A DNA stretch of 64,000 nucleotides from Bariatricus massiliensis (GTDB lineage Bacteria > Bacillota > Clostridia > Lachnospirales > Lachnospiraceae). Location of the stretch: assembly GCF_900086725.1 (NCBI RefSeq), contig NZ_LT574837.1, positions 1,083,465 through 1,147,464 of the forward strand. Reading direction: 5' to 3'. Shown here in pieces: positions 16,701 to 25,288 of this stretch. The notes below the pieces were generated by a model. That model had not been told where the DNA came from. It ran no database searches and was given only the letters and a program-made list of their open reading frames with translations. The first letter of the stretch is position 1. Each line of letters opens with the position of its first letter. A program made the translations under genes and the position numbers.

Positions 16701-17654
16701 TTACAAAAAATTTAAATTATTTATAATTTTATACATTTCACTTGCATTCACTGTAGTAGTTATAATATAGAATACATTTTTATATTCATATTGAATCATA
16801 TACTGTTCTGTATTATTATCTTTCACTTTATATCGTTTTATTGTAATAGGAACTTCAGATACTATCTGTGATTGTTCTTCTATCAGCTCATCTTCCATAT
16901 CATATCCAAAAGATTTATTAGTATAATTTACTAAAATTCGATACTCAAGAACACTACCGTTATAATCAAATAGTAAATATGCTTCTTGTAACTCTGGGTC
17001 AATAATACTCTCTACAAATTGAGTTCCTTCTGGTAAGTACCATAACTGTACTGCATCAAACCCAAACTTATCCTTAATTTCCTGATATGCCTGTTCTTCA
17101 TTATCAATACCAGAATTAACATTAACATTCTCTTTATTATTTTCTTTATTAGAATCTATCTGCACCATTTGTCTATCACCAATTATTTGATTCTTAATAT
17201 CAGTAAAGAACGGGACATCACCAAAACTGGTCATTCCAAATCCCATTACCATAACCGCAACAATGGCTACAAGTACAAACGCCATACGACGGCGTTTTCT
17301 AAACCGAACCACTCTCCTTTCATTATAATTTTCTTCATCTGTACTGCCTCCGTCTGCGCCTTTATCACCTCCATTGCCGTTGTCGTCATCGCCATTGCCG
17401 TCATTTGCCCTCTTAATCTGAAATTCCCTTCCAATGCGGATTGCTTCTTTGTCCTCATCGGAAAGCATTTCGTAGGCGGCCTTCTCAGCCTCATACTGTT
17501 CAATCTTTGCCTTGAGGCCCGCGTCCAGTTCTTCCGGCAAGGCGATATCTTTCAATGACTCATCGGCTTCTACTTCTTTGATTATTTTGTCAGCTTCTTC
17601 CGTTAACTCATTTTTGAGAAGCTTCTGCATTCTTTCCTGTTCGCTTTTCATCAT
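16701..17654 (-). CDS. DUF4367-domain membrane protein, probable anti-sigma factor
   Basis: The 317-residue protein has a helical charged N-terminus, an Asp/Gly-rich linker (DGNGDDDNGNGGDKG, near residues 87-101), a basic stop-transfer patch (RFRKRRR) before a single membrane segment (about residues 122-143), and an extracytoplasmic DUF4367 domain with the FGFDAVQLWYLPEGTQF and YEYKNVFYIITT motifs. Proteins of this form are usually encoded directly downstream of an ECF-like sigma gene and act as its membrane anti-sigma. Here the candidate sigma gene (19425-19979) is some 1.8 kb upstream and carries a nonsense codon. Confidence 0.82.
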   Translation of the reverse strand: MMKSEQERMQKLLKNELTEEADKIIKEVEADESLKDIALPEELDAGLKAKIEQYEAEKAAYEMLSDEDKEAIRIGREFQIKRANDGNGDDDNGNGGDKGADGGSTDEENYNERRVVRFRKRRRMAFVLVAIVAVMVMGFGMTSFGDVPFFTDIKNQIIGDRQMVQIDSNKENNKENVNVNSGIDNEEQAYQEIKDKFGFDAVQLWYLPEGTQFVESIIDPELQEAYLLFDYNGSVLEYRILVNYTNKSFGYDMEDELIEEQSQIVSEVPITIKRYKVKDNNTEQYMIQYEYKNVFYIITTTVNASEMYKIINNLNFL

Positions 17655-17738
17655 ATAACCTCATTCTTTTTGTTTTCTTCCCCTTTTTCTTGACCTTTTA
17701 TCTTTATCTGTTTAATATTATAATATTGGAGGCAAAAA

Positions 17739-18260
17739 GGATTTCTCCGCACTCCGTGCTCACGAAATCCTATAACATTCAAATTCCGCCCTTTCGGGCT
17801 GCCTTCTCATGTTTTGCGGCTCCCAAGTTCACACGAATACATGCTAGCACACATTCGCATGACCTTTTGACCCTTGGCACTTTATTATGCGGTTGAGGTC
17901 AAAATAAATTTTGACCTCTGATGCCAACGGATTTCTCCGCACTCCGTGCTCACGAAATCCTGTAACATTCGAATTCCGCCCTTTCGGGCTGCTTTCTCAT
18001 GTTTTGCGGCTCCCAAGTTCACACGAATGCCTGCTAGCACGCATTCGCATGACCTTTTGACCCTTGGCACTTTATTATGCGGTTGAGGTCAAAATAAATT
18101 TTGACCTCTGATGCCAACGGATTTCTCCGCACTCCGTGCTCACGAAATCCTATAACATTCGAATTCCGCCCTTTCGGGCTGCTTTCTCATGTTTTGCGGC
18201 TCCCAAGTTCACACGAATGCCTGCTAGCACGCATTCGCATGACCTTTTGACCCTTGGCAT
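17739..18260. repeat. Three near-identical tandem 190-bp repeat units
   Basis: The start of each unit (GGATTTCTCCGCACTCCG) recurs at 17739, 17929 and 18119, a period of exactly 190 bases; the third copy ends near 18260. Units 2 and 3 are almost identical; unit 1 has several changes. Each unit contains a GGATTTC/GAAATCC hairpin, a GCCC-TTTC-GGGC hairpin, and the junctions between units carry a perfect 11-bp inverted repeat (GAGGTCAAAAT/ATTTTGACCTC). A partial copy lies at 10617-10680. The ORF inside the repeat has no ribosome site and is not a gene. The block fills the 641-base space between the anti-sigma and murG genes. Confidence 0.9.
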
Positions 18261-18295
18261 CATATATTAATTAGAGATAAATCAGGAGGAAGATT

Positions 18296-19363
18296 ATGAA
18301 ACGTATAATTTTAACCGGCGGTGGTACTGCCGGGCATGTCACACCTAATATTGCTCTGCTGCCCCGTCTGCGGGAGCTTCAATATGATATTCATTATATT
18401 GGCTCCTACAATGGAATGGAAAAAAATCTTATTGCGAAACAGGGTATCCCTTATCACGGAATCTCTTCCGGTAAGCTTCGCCGTTATTTCAGTCTTCAAA
18501 ATTTCACTGATCCATTTCGTGTACTTAAGGGGTTCGGCGAAGCAAACAAACTTATTAAAAGTTTAAAACCAGATGTTATTTTCTCCAAAGGCGGCTTTGT
18601 GAGTGTCCCAGTTGTTATGGCCGGCAAACGTAATCATGTACCCACCATTATCCATGAATCGGATATGACTCCGGGGTTAGCTAACAAGCTCTCCATCTCC
18701 TCGGCCACAAAAGTTTGTTGTAACTTCCCCGAGACTTTAAAGTGCCTTCCTCCAGAAAAAGCCGTTCTTACAGGCTCCCCTATCCGTCAGGAATTAATGA
18801 CCGGCAGCCGCGAAAGGGCGCGTGCTTTCTGTGGTTTTGAGGAAATCAAACCTGTCATCCTCATCATCGGAGGAAGCTTGGGGGCTGCCGCTGTCAATGA
18901 TGCTGTGCGAAATATTCTTCCCCAGCTTCTTGAAAAATACCAAGTTATCCACCTTTGTGGCAAAAACAAACTGGATTCCTCTTTAAAGAATTTAAAGGGC
19001 TATGCCCAGTTCGAATATATCTCTGATGAGCTTAAGGATCTTTTTGCTCTTGCAGATATCGTAATTTCACGTGCCGGTGCGAATGCAATCTGCGAACTCC
19101 TTGCCCTGAAAAAACCGAATCTATTAATTCCCTTATCCGCAAGTGCCAGCCGGGGCGACCAAATATTAAACGCCCGTTCATTTGAACATCAGGGGTTCAG
19201 TATTGTCTTGGAAGAAGAAGAAATAACCAACGAACTTCTCCTGTCTAAAATAAATAAATTATATGAAGCTAAAGATTCTTATATAGAAACTATGTCCCAG
19301 TCCTCTCAAAAGGATCCCATAGAAACTATTATTCATCTAATCGAATCCGCTTCGAAAAATTAA
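18296..19363 (+). CDS. murG: UDP-GlcNAc:undecaprenyl-PP-MurNAc-pentapeptide GlcNAc transferase (MurG)
   Basis: MurG adds GlcNAc to lipid I to make lipid II on the inner face of the membrane. The 355-residue GT28 protein has GGTAGHVTPN (residues 7-16), FSKGGFVSVP, HESDMTPGLANK, the UDP-site GGSLGAAAVN, and SRAGANAICELLAL with the conserved glutamate, all expected MurG motifs. AGGAGGA precedes the ATG. Being free-standing and outside any division-and-wall cluster, it may be a second copy in this genome; repeats abut it on one side and a truncated sigma gene on the other, suggesting rearrangement. Confidence 0.93.
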   Translation: MKRIILTGGGTAGHVTPNIALLPRLRELQYDIHYIGSYNGMEKNLIAKQGIPYHGISSGKLRRYFSLQNFTDPFRVLKGFGEANKLIKSLKPDVIFSKGGFVSVPVVMAGKRNHVPTIIHESDMTPGLANKLSISSATKVCCNFPETLKCLPPEKAVLTGSPIRQELMTGSRERARAFCGFEEIKPVILIIGGSLGAAAVNDAVRNILPQLLEKYQVIHLCGKNKLDSSLKNLKGYAQFEYISDELKDLFALADIVISRAGANAICELLALKKPNLLIPLSASASRGDQILNARSFEHQGFSIVLEEEEITNELLLSKINKLYEAKDSYIETMSQSSQKDPIETIIHLIESASKN

Positions 19364-19395
19364 GATATATTTTGATATGTTACGAAACATACTAG

Positions 19396-19422
19396 AAACA
19401 GGTGTCACATCGGCACCTGTTT
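19396..19422. terminator. Bidirectional terminator between murG and the sigma pseudogene
   Basis: AAACAGGTG (19396-19404) pairs with CACCTGTTT (19414-19422). It lies where the plus-strand murG and the minus-strand sigma frame converge. Confidence 0.8.
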
Positions 19423-19424
19423 GT

Positions 19425-19979
19425 TTATAAGTATTTTGTTGCTTCATATTGTTCCTTATAATTCTTTTTAATCCACTTCTTAGCTCTGTACAATACACTA
19501 TGCAGCACCTCAATACTAACTCCAAGTTCATCAGCGACTTCCTGCTAACTCCTCTCTAAACAGTATACCATTGTCACCGCGTCAAACCAACGCTCATTAA
19601 GATTATACAATGAACTTAAAATGTCTTCTTTCAGTCTTATCATCTCTTTGTCATGTATTACCTTGAAAATTACATCTTCTGTATCTTCAGCAGACTCTCT
19701 TAAGTCAGATGTCAAAGTAATGTTCTCATCCGGTATTTCGTAGGCGGCCTTCTTGTTATAGTTCAAAGCCGCGTTCTTTGCCGATTTTAATAACCATTTC
19801 ACAGCATAGTCCATATCGTAAGTATTAAAATGAGTGTATAACTGAAGAAAAGTATCCTGTGTTATCTCTTGTGCTACATGATAATTGTCAGAGTATTTCA
19901 TGGCTGTTTTGAATATCAATTCCTTGTTCGCATTGTAAATGCGATTAAAGCTTTCGCAGTCTTTTGCCTGAGTTTCCAC
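19425..19979 (-). pseudogene. ECF-type sigma-70 family factor with in-frame amber codon
   Basis: The frame from the GTG at 19979 (AGAGGAT upstream) encodes sigma-70 region 2 (KYSDNYHVAQEITQDTFLQLY, split here as residues 28-48) and a linker, then reaches TAG at 19545-19547. The same frame continues after it as QEVADELGVSIEVLHSVLY to a TAA at 19425, which is the region 4 helix-turn-helix. The TAG replaces a position expected to be Gln/Glu, so a single CAG-to-TAG change explains it. The truncated product would lack -35 recognition. Upstream HIT gene is separate. Related sigma genes are normally followed by a DUF4367 gene; here murG and repeats intervene. Confidence 0.82.
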
Positions 19980-20025
19980 TTTGATATCCTCTGCTCTACC
20001 CTTTTTCTTTTGTAACTATACCCAC

Positions 20026-20436
20026 TTATTTATTTAATCGTGCCAGTATCTCATCTCTGACTTCATCTGTTAATTTACCGGGCGTCCAGCTTATCCCAGC
20101 GCCGTCCCCCTTGTACCTAGGAATTAAATGTATATGAAAATGGAACACCGTCTGCCCGGCAACCTCTTTATTATTCTGTATAACGTTATAACCATCGCAC
20201 TCCAGCACATCGGTAAGTACTGTCACCATCTTCTTCGCCAGCTTATAGGCTTTGGCAAGCACCTCGTCATCAATCTCATACAAGTCTGCATAATGCTCCT
20301 TTGGCAGAATCAGTGCATGTCCCTTTGTCGCCGGTCCTAAGTCAAGTATTACTTTAAAATCTTCATCTTCATATAAGGTAGCTGACGGAATATCTCCGCC
20401 TGCGATTTTACAAAATATACAATTCTGGTCTTTCAT
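20026..20436 (-). CDS. HIT-family (histidine triad) nucleotide hydrolase
   Basis: The 136-residue protein has the N-terminal zinc-type motif CIFCKIAGGDIPS (residues 5-17), LPKEHYADLYEID in the middle, and the histidine triad HFHIHLIPR (near residues 98-106). It is an Hint/Hit-like purine nucleoside phosphoramidase or AMP-lysine hydrolase. GTGAGGGA precedes the ATG. Downstream the sigma pseudogene begins after 47 bases; no operon partner is evident. Confidence 0.92.
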   Translation of the reverse strand: MKDQNCIFCKIAGGDIPSATLYEDEDFKVILDLGPATKGHALILPKEHYADLYEIDDEVLAKAYKLAKKMVTVLTDVLECDGYNVIQNNKEVAGQTVFHFHIHLIPRYKGDGAGISWTPGKLTDEVRDEILARLNK

Positions 20437-20517
20437 AATTTATCCCTCACTTTACAATTTGTATTTGAATATCTTCAGGCACAATGTTAAACTATGTTCT
20501 GAAAGGCGGTATTGATT

Positions 20518-21249
20518 ATGTCATTTACAAACAGAGACTATGAAAATCTGGAACAACTTATGAATGAGAAACCTGAAAATAGAGAGTTGATTGAGAAGCT
20601 TCTGGAGTCTCATCAATACACTATCAGCAAAATCAGTCACGAAATCCGCAACCCGCTTGCGCTGGTCTACAGCACCTTACAACTGATAGAATCTCAGCAT
20701 CCAGAAGCGAAAAGTTTCAAACACTGGAACGACATGCGGGAAGATATTGAATTTATGAACAGTCTGCTGCTGGAGCTGTCCACTTACAATAATGGTGAGC
20801 GGCTTAACCTTCAGCCCGTATGCGCTTATGATTTCTTAAGCCATATTTGTCTGTCATTTGCATCTTCCTGCGTAGACACTGAGATTGAATTCACCTCGAA
20901 AATAGATAAAAATCTTCCAAATATATTCTGTGACCGTATTAAGCTTCATGAAGTTGTTTTGAATCTTCTGAAAAATGCCTTTGACGCGGTAACACCTGCC
21001 GGTTCAATACGTCTCGAGGCATATATAGAAAATAACATGCTGAAAATTGTTATTTCAGATACTGGCTGCGGCATTTCTCCTGAACAGCTTGATGAAATAT
21101 TTAATGCCTTCTTCACTAGTAAGTCAGGTGGTACTGGACTTGGACTAGCTATAGCCAAACGGGTAATTACGGCTCATCAAGGAAGCGTCAGCGTAAAATC
21201 AGAACTACATAAAGGCTCTAAATTCACAATTTCATTGCCTGTTGGATAA
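20518..21249 (+). CDS. Soluble histidine kinase without sensor domain
   Basis: The 243-residue protein has no membrane segment and essentially only the transmitter: H-box ISHEIRNPLALVYSTLQ (His near residue 42), N-box LKNAFDA, G1 DTGCGISPEQL, F-box DEIFNAFFTSKSGG and G2 GTGLGLAIAKR. The ATG at 20518 follows GAAAGGCGG; a TTG two codons earlier is less likely. Such short orphan kinases in spore formers resemble KinA-type phosphorelay input kinases, but no response regulator is adjacent to test that. The preceding HIT gene is divergent. Confidence 0.87.
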   Translation: MSFTNRDYENLEQLMNEKPENRELIEKLLESHQYTISKISHEIRNPLALVYSTLQLIESQHPEAKSFKHWNDMREDIEFMNSLLLELSTYNNGERLNLQPVCAYDFLSHICLSFASSCVDTEIEFTSKIDKNLPNIFCDRIKLHEVVLNLLKNAFDAVTPAGSIRLEAYIENNMLKIVISDTGCGISPEQLDEIFNAFFTSKSGGTGLGLAIAKRVITAHQGSVSVKSELHKGSKFTISLPVG

Positions 21250-21326
21250 TCTTACCATTATTATAGGTAATGCATCAGGCTTTTACAAGACTTTATTTTT
21301 AAAAACTTTATTCTTCCGCCACTGTC

Positions 21327-21363
21327 GGTTACTGTACACATCCTCCGGGTGTGCACAGTAACC
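21327..21363. terminator. Hairpin between the kinase and DUF6382 genes
   Basis: GGTTACTGTACACA at 21327-21340 pairs with TGTGCACAGTAACC at 21350-21363 with one mismatch, between convergent genes. Confidence 0.7.
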
Positions 21364-21367
21364 AACG

Positions 21368-22144
21368 TCATGCAAAAGTATCCCAGTCTCCCCACATTTT
21401 TTTCTTCCTTTTCCTTAATTTATCATTTACCATTCCCCACATGCTTCTTTTTTCTTTCACTTTGCTCCCCAGCATTTCCTGCTCACCTTCCCAATCGTCA
21501 ATCCAATAATCTTCTTCTACTGCATAAGTATGCTCTTTCTCCGCGGACATTTTCTTTACCTCTGTATCCTTTTTTTCCAAGATTTCTTCCAGTACTTTTT
21601 CAATATTATAATTCTCTTCCATGGATGCTTTGTGAAGTTCATAGGCTAAATAAATCGCCTCCTTATCAGCATAGTCCGCTTTCTTAACAAAGTATTCTGT
21701 AAGCTGGTGGAATTCTTCCCATATATCCGCGCATTTGCAAGGACAAAAACAAAAATAGAACTGCCCATCCGACTGATAAATATAATCAGGGACTAGTAAA
21801 AGACCGTTGGGGTTGAGTAGAAGATTTTCTACTTCTCTCAGCGCCTCCACAAACTGCTTCATAAAACTTTCCATTTCTCTATATCCCAAAACCGTATTTT
21901 CATAAAAAGATTTCATTGATAATTTTCCACTTATTTCATACCTGTAGCTGCTCCTTTCCTCTCTTCCCTGCCCCTGAACAGGCAGTAAACGTTTCAGTGT
22001 ATTTGAATTGAGCATTCTCATTTGATAATTTTCTTTATATACCTCATCTATTTCTAACGATAGCCATGCATGATTGAGGTTCCGTTCATACTTTCCTTCT
22101 ATATCACAATGTTTAAGAGCAGCTTTACGTAATTCATCGTTCAT
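21368..22144 (-). CDS. DUF6382-like protein, short form without FHA domain
   Basis: The 258-residue protein has the N-terminal DUF6382 region (LNHAWLSLEI, LLLNPNGLLLVPDYIYQ, FYFCFCPC), which in related Tad-like loci is normally followed by an FHA phosphopeptide-binding domain. Here the C-terminus is short and charged (KLRKRKKKMWGDWDTFA) and the stop comes 119 bases from the convergent kinase gene, so no FHA domain can fit. It is the last gene of the pilus operon and overlaps the TadE-like gene by 4 bases. The missing domain may reflect truncation, or a lineage-specific short form. The function of the family is not established. Confidence 0.7.
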   Translation of the reverse strand: MNDELRKAALKHCDIEGKYERNLNHAWLSLEIDEVYKENYQMRMLNSNTLKRLLPVQGQGREERSSYRYEISGKLSMKSFYENTVLGYREMESFMKQFVEALREVENLLLNPNGLLLVPDYIYQSDGQFYFCFCPCKCADIWEEFHQLTEYFVKKADYADKEAIYLAYELHKASMEENYNIEKVLEEILEKKDTEVKKMSAEKEHTYAVEEDYWIDDWEGEQEMLGSKVKEKRSMWGMVNDKLRKRKKKMWGDWDTFA

Positions 22145-22560
22145 TTGTCAATCTCCTCCAGTCTTTGTCTGGCTATTCTGAATTTGCGGATTAATTTCTC
22201 AGGCTCTGTAATAGCTGCACTCTTATTCACGGTTAATGCCATGTTCCTAGCCCTAGCTTTCACTTTCACTTCTATGCCGTTCTTCCCAGAATTCACTGAG
22301 ATGGAGGCGCCCCCAAAGAAAATTAGTTTCCCTTTTATGCGCTCTTGAAAATATTGTGCCAGCTTTCCTTCCGGTACCTCACCCTCATGTGCGATTTCAC
22401 TGCCGACAACGGCGGTCTCATATGACGCGCCTGCCAGAATATTCTTATCATGATAATAAAATAAGGCAAAGAGCACCAGCATCCACACCAGCATTATCAT
22501 TGGGAATAAATACGCAGCCTCCACTACCGTGCTCCCTCTTAAATCCCCCTTTTTCACCAA
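22141..22560 (-). CDS. TadE-like pseudopilin
   Basis: The 139-residue protein begins with a short basic leader and the prepilin-like segment GSTVVEAAYLFPMIMLVWML, with the conserved Glu at position +5 of the hydrophobic stretch (a type IVb pilin-like motif). The mature part is basic and ends in IARQRLEEIDK. TTG at 22560 follows GGAGG by 9 bases and is the likely start. It overlaps tadV by 7 bases. TadE-family minor pilins are needed for pilus assembly in the Tad system. Confidence 0.82.
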   Translation of the reverse strand: MVKKGDLRGSTVVEAAYLFPMIMLVWMLVLFALFYYHDKNILAGASYETAVVGSEIAHEGEVPEGKLAQYFQERIKGKLIFFGGASISVNSGKNGIEVKVKARARNMALTVNKSAAITEPEKLIRKFRIARQRLEEIDK

Positions 22561-22979
22561 AGCATCACGCCTCCTATATATCCAAGAATCAGAAACGGAT
22601 AAAGTGGTATTCTTTTTTTTCTAGACCATTTTTTCCAGAACATTCCGATTCCTGCCGCCAAAGCGGCCCCTGCAAATGTAAAGAACAGCAAAAAACTTAA
22701 CTTCCAGATTCCGCAGTATATCCCTAAATTCGTAATCATCCACCCGTCTCCATATCCGATACTTTCTTTTGTCATCTTCGCAGCAATGAGAAACAACACT
22801 CCCGCCGCACCTCCTGCCGCCCATATATACCAGCCGGCACTCTCAAAATATATACTGCTGCACAAGGCCCCCACGGTTCCCAGTGCTAAATACCAGACGG
22901 GAATCATTTGCCTTTTTAAATCATATATACTGCCCAAAACAAGATAGGGCAGAATCATCAATTCTATTATTTTCCGCAT
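22554..22979 (-). CDS. tadV: Prepilin peptidase (TadV/CpaA type)
   Basis: This is the aspartyl (A24) leader peptidase that processes the Flp-type and TadE-like prepilins. About 141 residues in several membrane segments carry the two catalytic aspartates: the first in SIYDLKRQMIP (near residue 20) and the second in the GYGDG motif (near residue 75). It lacks an N-methylase domain, as usual for TadV. I use the ATG at 22979, which follows AAGGAG; the longer frame extends into the preceding gene without a site. It overlaps genes on both sides, consistent with an operon. Confidence 0.9.
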   Translation of the reverse strand: MRKIIELMILPYLVLGSIYDLKRQMIPVWYLALGTVGALCSSIYFESAGWYIWAAGGAAGVLFLIAAKMTKESIGYGDGWMITNLGIYCGIWKLSFLLFFTFAGAALAAGIGMFWKKWSRKKRIPLYPFLILGYIGGVMLW

Positions 22980-23866
22980 TTTGAACAAGCTCCTTTTCCC
23001 TTTACTTCCTCTAAGGGTACCGCGTAGACCTTTCTTTTCAGACCGCTGCATGACAGCGAGCTGTGATATCGGTCTCCAAAATTCGTGATAAAAACAGTGC
23101 CTCCGTCCTTCCAACTTTTCATGCACCGCTCACACGGATGATATTTCCCATGACTCTCGTTCCGCAGACTCTCGATTTTCTCTGCCGGGACAGAACGAAT
23201 AGACAGCTCTAGGTAGGTGCAATGAAAATCAAGATGATATACAACTCCGGTCTCTGTAACATAGACAATCGTAGTATCCGGACTGTAGGAAAATCCTTCC
23301 TTTACATAGCCTGTCCAGCATTTCACACGCATATTTTCTTCTTGAGAAACAGAGGGAATGGCCAATACTGGAATGGGAATTCTAACTTGATACTGTACAT
23401 GAAGCACTATAATGTTACTGTCGGGATACATGATTGATTTACCACACTTTAAGCCTCTGCTGCCCCCTACGGTAAGGCTGCGCTCTAAACGGTCTGCACC
23501 GATGCTCTTAACTATCTCATGCTCAGCCTTGGCCGCCGTAAAAATAGGATTAACATACGTTTCTTGGGCTATCCGTTTACCTGCTTCATGCATTCCAGAA
23601 ATCACGGCTGTCCTGAGCGCCTGAATTTCCAGCAGCCAGATTAAACTAACTGCCGCATACAGAAACAACGGAATGCAAAAAGCCGCTTCTACTGTAATGC
23701 TTCCTCGTGAGGCGGATGCAGATGCCTTTTCTATATTAAGAAAGAATTGTATATTGCGTGAGTATTCCGGTCTGCCCTCCTTTCTAGAAATTTTATTTAC
23801 ATTGTGTTTGTGAGGATTGTTTGATTTACCACTAAAGATTATGGGTAAGGGCAATAGAAAAGGCAT
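22967..23866 (-). CDS. TadE/F-like pseudopilin with two C-terminal cysteine motifs
   Basis: The 299-residue protein has a basic leader, then the prepilin-like SRGSITVEAAFCIPLFLYAA hydrophobic stretch (residues 54-73) with the conserved Glu after the processing point. Beyond the pseudopilin domain, the last 90 residues carry two copies of a pattern Y-H-x(3-4)-C-x(2)-L...P-C-x(2)-C: HLDFHCTYL with HPCERC, and HSSLSCSGL with GACSKC. Each copy could bind zinc or form disulfides; the family otherwise lacks them. AGGAGGT lies before the ATG at 23866. It lies between DUF5702 and tadV in the operon. Confidence 0.8.
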   Translation of the reverse strand: MPFLLPLPIIFSGKSNNPHKHNVNKISRKEGRPEYSRNIQFFLNIEKASASASRGSITVEAAFCIPLFLYAAVSLIWLLEIQALRTAVISGMHEAGKRIAQETYVNPIFTAAKAEHEIVKSIGADRLERSLTVGGSRGLKCGKSIMYPDSNIIVLHVQYQVRIPIPVLAIPSVSQEENMRVKCWTGYVKEGFSYSPDTTIVYVTETGVVYHLDFHCTYLELSIRSVPAEKIESLRNESHGKYHPCERCMKSWKDGGTVFITNFGDRYHSSLSCSGLKRKVYAVPLEEVKGKGACSKCGK

Positions 23867-23891
23867 CTGTATCCACCTCCTTTCACGTTAT

Positions 23892-25259
23892 CTATTGATA
23901 CATGAACCTTGTTTTAAAGTTATATGTAATTCCTCGTCTCATGGAACACCTATTCTTTGTCTCTAATTTTGTAATGCAGGTATCTGCTCTAAAAAAGTCC
24001 TTTGCCAGACGTGTTCTCAAATTTGTCTCGATTAAATCCAGTGCTCTCATTGTCAAGAGTTCCTTTTTTTCAAGTAGAAGAAGCATCTGCAGATACCGCT
24101 GATAAGTATACCCGCCTTCCCAGTCTTTCCCTTCATTGATGTCCCCGGACGCTCCCAGCGTCAAAAGGCCTGTGAGTGGAAGCTGCCATGATTCCTTTGA
24201 CTTTATCAGCGGAACACGTCTTCCCGAAAGCAAGGAGCGTACGTCCATAATCCCTTCCCCGTAGGCCCATGCAAGAAGGATAGCCTGCTTCACGATTTCC
24301 GTAACGCCGGGAACTGTAAGCAGCGTGCAAAGCCCCGCCGCCAAGGTTTCAGCCTCGGCTTTTTTAGCTGTATCGGTACAGAGATACCCATAGTTGGGTC
24401 CGAACCGGAGTAATAGCAGCTTCTTCACCACGGATTCCAAATTTTCCGAATCATTAGCCTTGCCTTCCAGCAGATACTCAAGCTCATACGCCAACGGTCT
24501 GTTGTTACTCTCATCAGATGCGCATATAAACTTATCAAGAAGATACAGATTGAAAAAAATGGAGGAGGGTATTTTATTTGTAGGTTCGGGGAAACTGCCC
24601 CGCCCGGTATTTAAGCTTCTTCTGCTCACCATACCTGAAGCATCCACAGCTTTCTGGGATACCACAAAAGATTGTGGAAGAACAATATCCAGCATTTTAC
24701 CATTCCGTATTTTACCGACAGCCTCAATTGGATTATCCTCCTCCGGAAGTTTCTCTTCTGCCTCATTCAACAGAGTGTCCAACTCTGCGCTCGTCCTAGT
24801 ATTCTCTTTCTCATACTCTTCGGCATTCTCTTTTTGATCCTTCCAGACAGACAATCCTCCTGCCAGACTCTCGGCCACATCCACGCCGTATTTTTCTTTT
24901 TCATACTCTACGGCCTGTTGGTAAAAAGCTTGTCCACTGTGGTCAGACAGATACTCGATTTTTTCTATTTCTGAGTCCATATTTTCTGCCCCATAAAAGG
25001 CCAGTCGGTTTAAAATATTCTCCTCAGACCAGTGCCCTGTCTCATAAGTTCCCTCCACCGCAAAAATATCGTAATTCTCCAGAAGCGTAGTCTGAAATTC
25101 TGCAAACACAGACTCCACAGCTCTCCCAGCGGCGGCCCGCTTTTCATTCTTTAACACTTGTATAGAAGCACTTTCTATTACCGCTCCCACCAGAGTGAGA
25201 AGCAGCAAGAAAATCATACTTAAAAATACCGTTATTTCTCCTTTGACCATTTTTTTCAT
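23892..25259 (-). CDS. DUF5702-domain protein of the Tad-like pilus locus
   Basis: The 455-residue protein begins MKKMVKGEITVFLSMIFLLL, a TadG-like prepilin/membrane segment with an early Glu, followed by a large extracytoplasmic helical domain (FAEFQTTLLENYDIFAVEGTY, LLRFGPNYGYL, TVPGVTEIVKQAILLAWAYGEG). These features match DUF5702, which recurs in Gram-positive Tad-like clusters and is thought to be a minor pilin or TadG-like adhesin/assembly part; the function is inferred only from location. It lies between the major pilin and the Cys-rich pseudopilin. Confidence 0.82.
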   Translation of the reverse strand: MKKMVKGEITVFLSMIFLLLLTLVGAVIESASIQVLKNEKRAAAGRAVESVFAEFQTTLLENYDIFAVEGTYETGHWSEENILNRLAFYGAENMDSEIEKIEYLSDHSGQAFYQQAVEYEKEKYGVDVAESLAGGLSVWKDQKENAEEYEKENTRTSAELDTLLNEAEEKLPEEDNPIEAVGKIRNGKMLDIVLPQSFVVSQKAVDASGMVSRRSLNTGRGSFPEPTNKIPSSIFFNLYLLDKFICASDESNNRPLAYELEYLLEGKANDSENLESVVKKLLLLRFGPNYGYLCTDTAKKAEAETLAAGLCTLLTVPGVTEIVKQAILLAWAYGEGIMDVRSLLSGRRVPLIKSKESWQLPLTGLLTLGASGDINEGKDWEGGYTYQRYLQMLLLLEKKELLTMRALDLIETNLRTRLAKDFFRADTCITKLETKNRCSMRRGITYNFKTRFMYQ

Positions 25260-25288
25260 ATCTGTACTCTCTTTTCGTTTTCTAAGCT

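Noticed and set aside
17885..18070. Short open frame inside the 190-bp repeats
   Set aside because: It repeats with the unit, has no start site, and matches no known protein.
17739..18260. CRISPR array
   Set aside because: Units of 190 bases are too long, have no unique spacers, and no cas genes are nearby.
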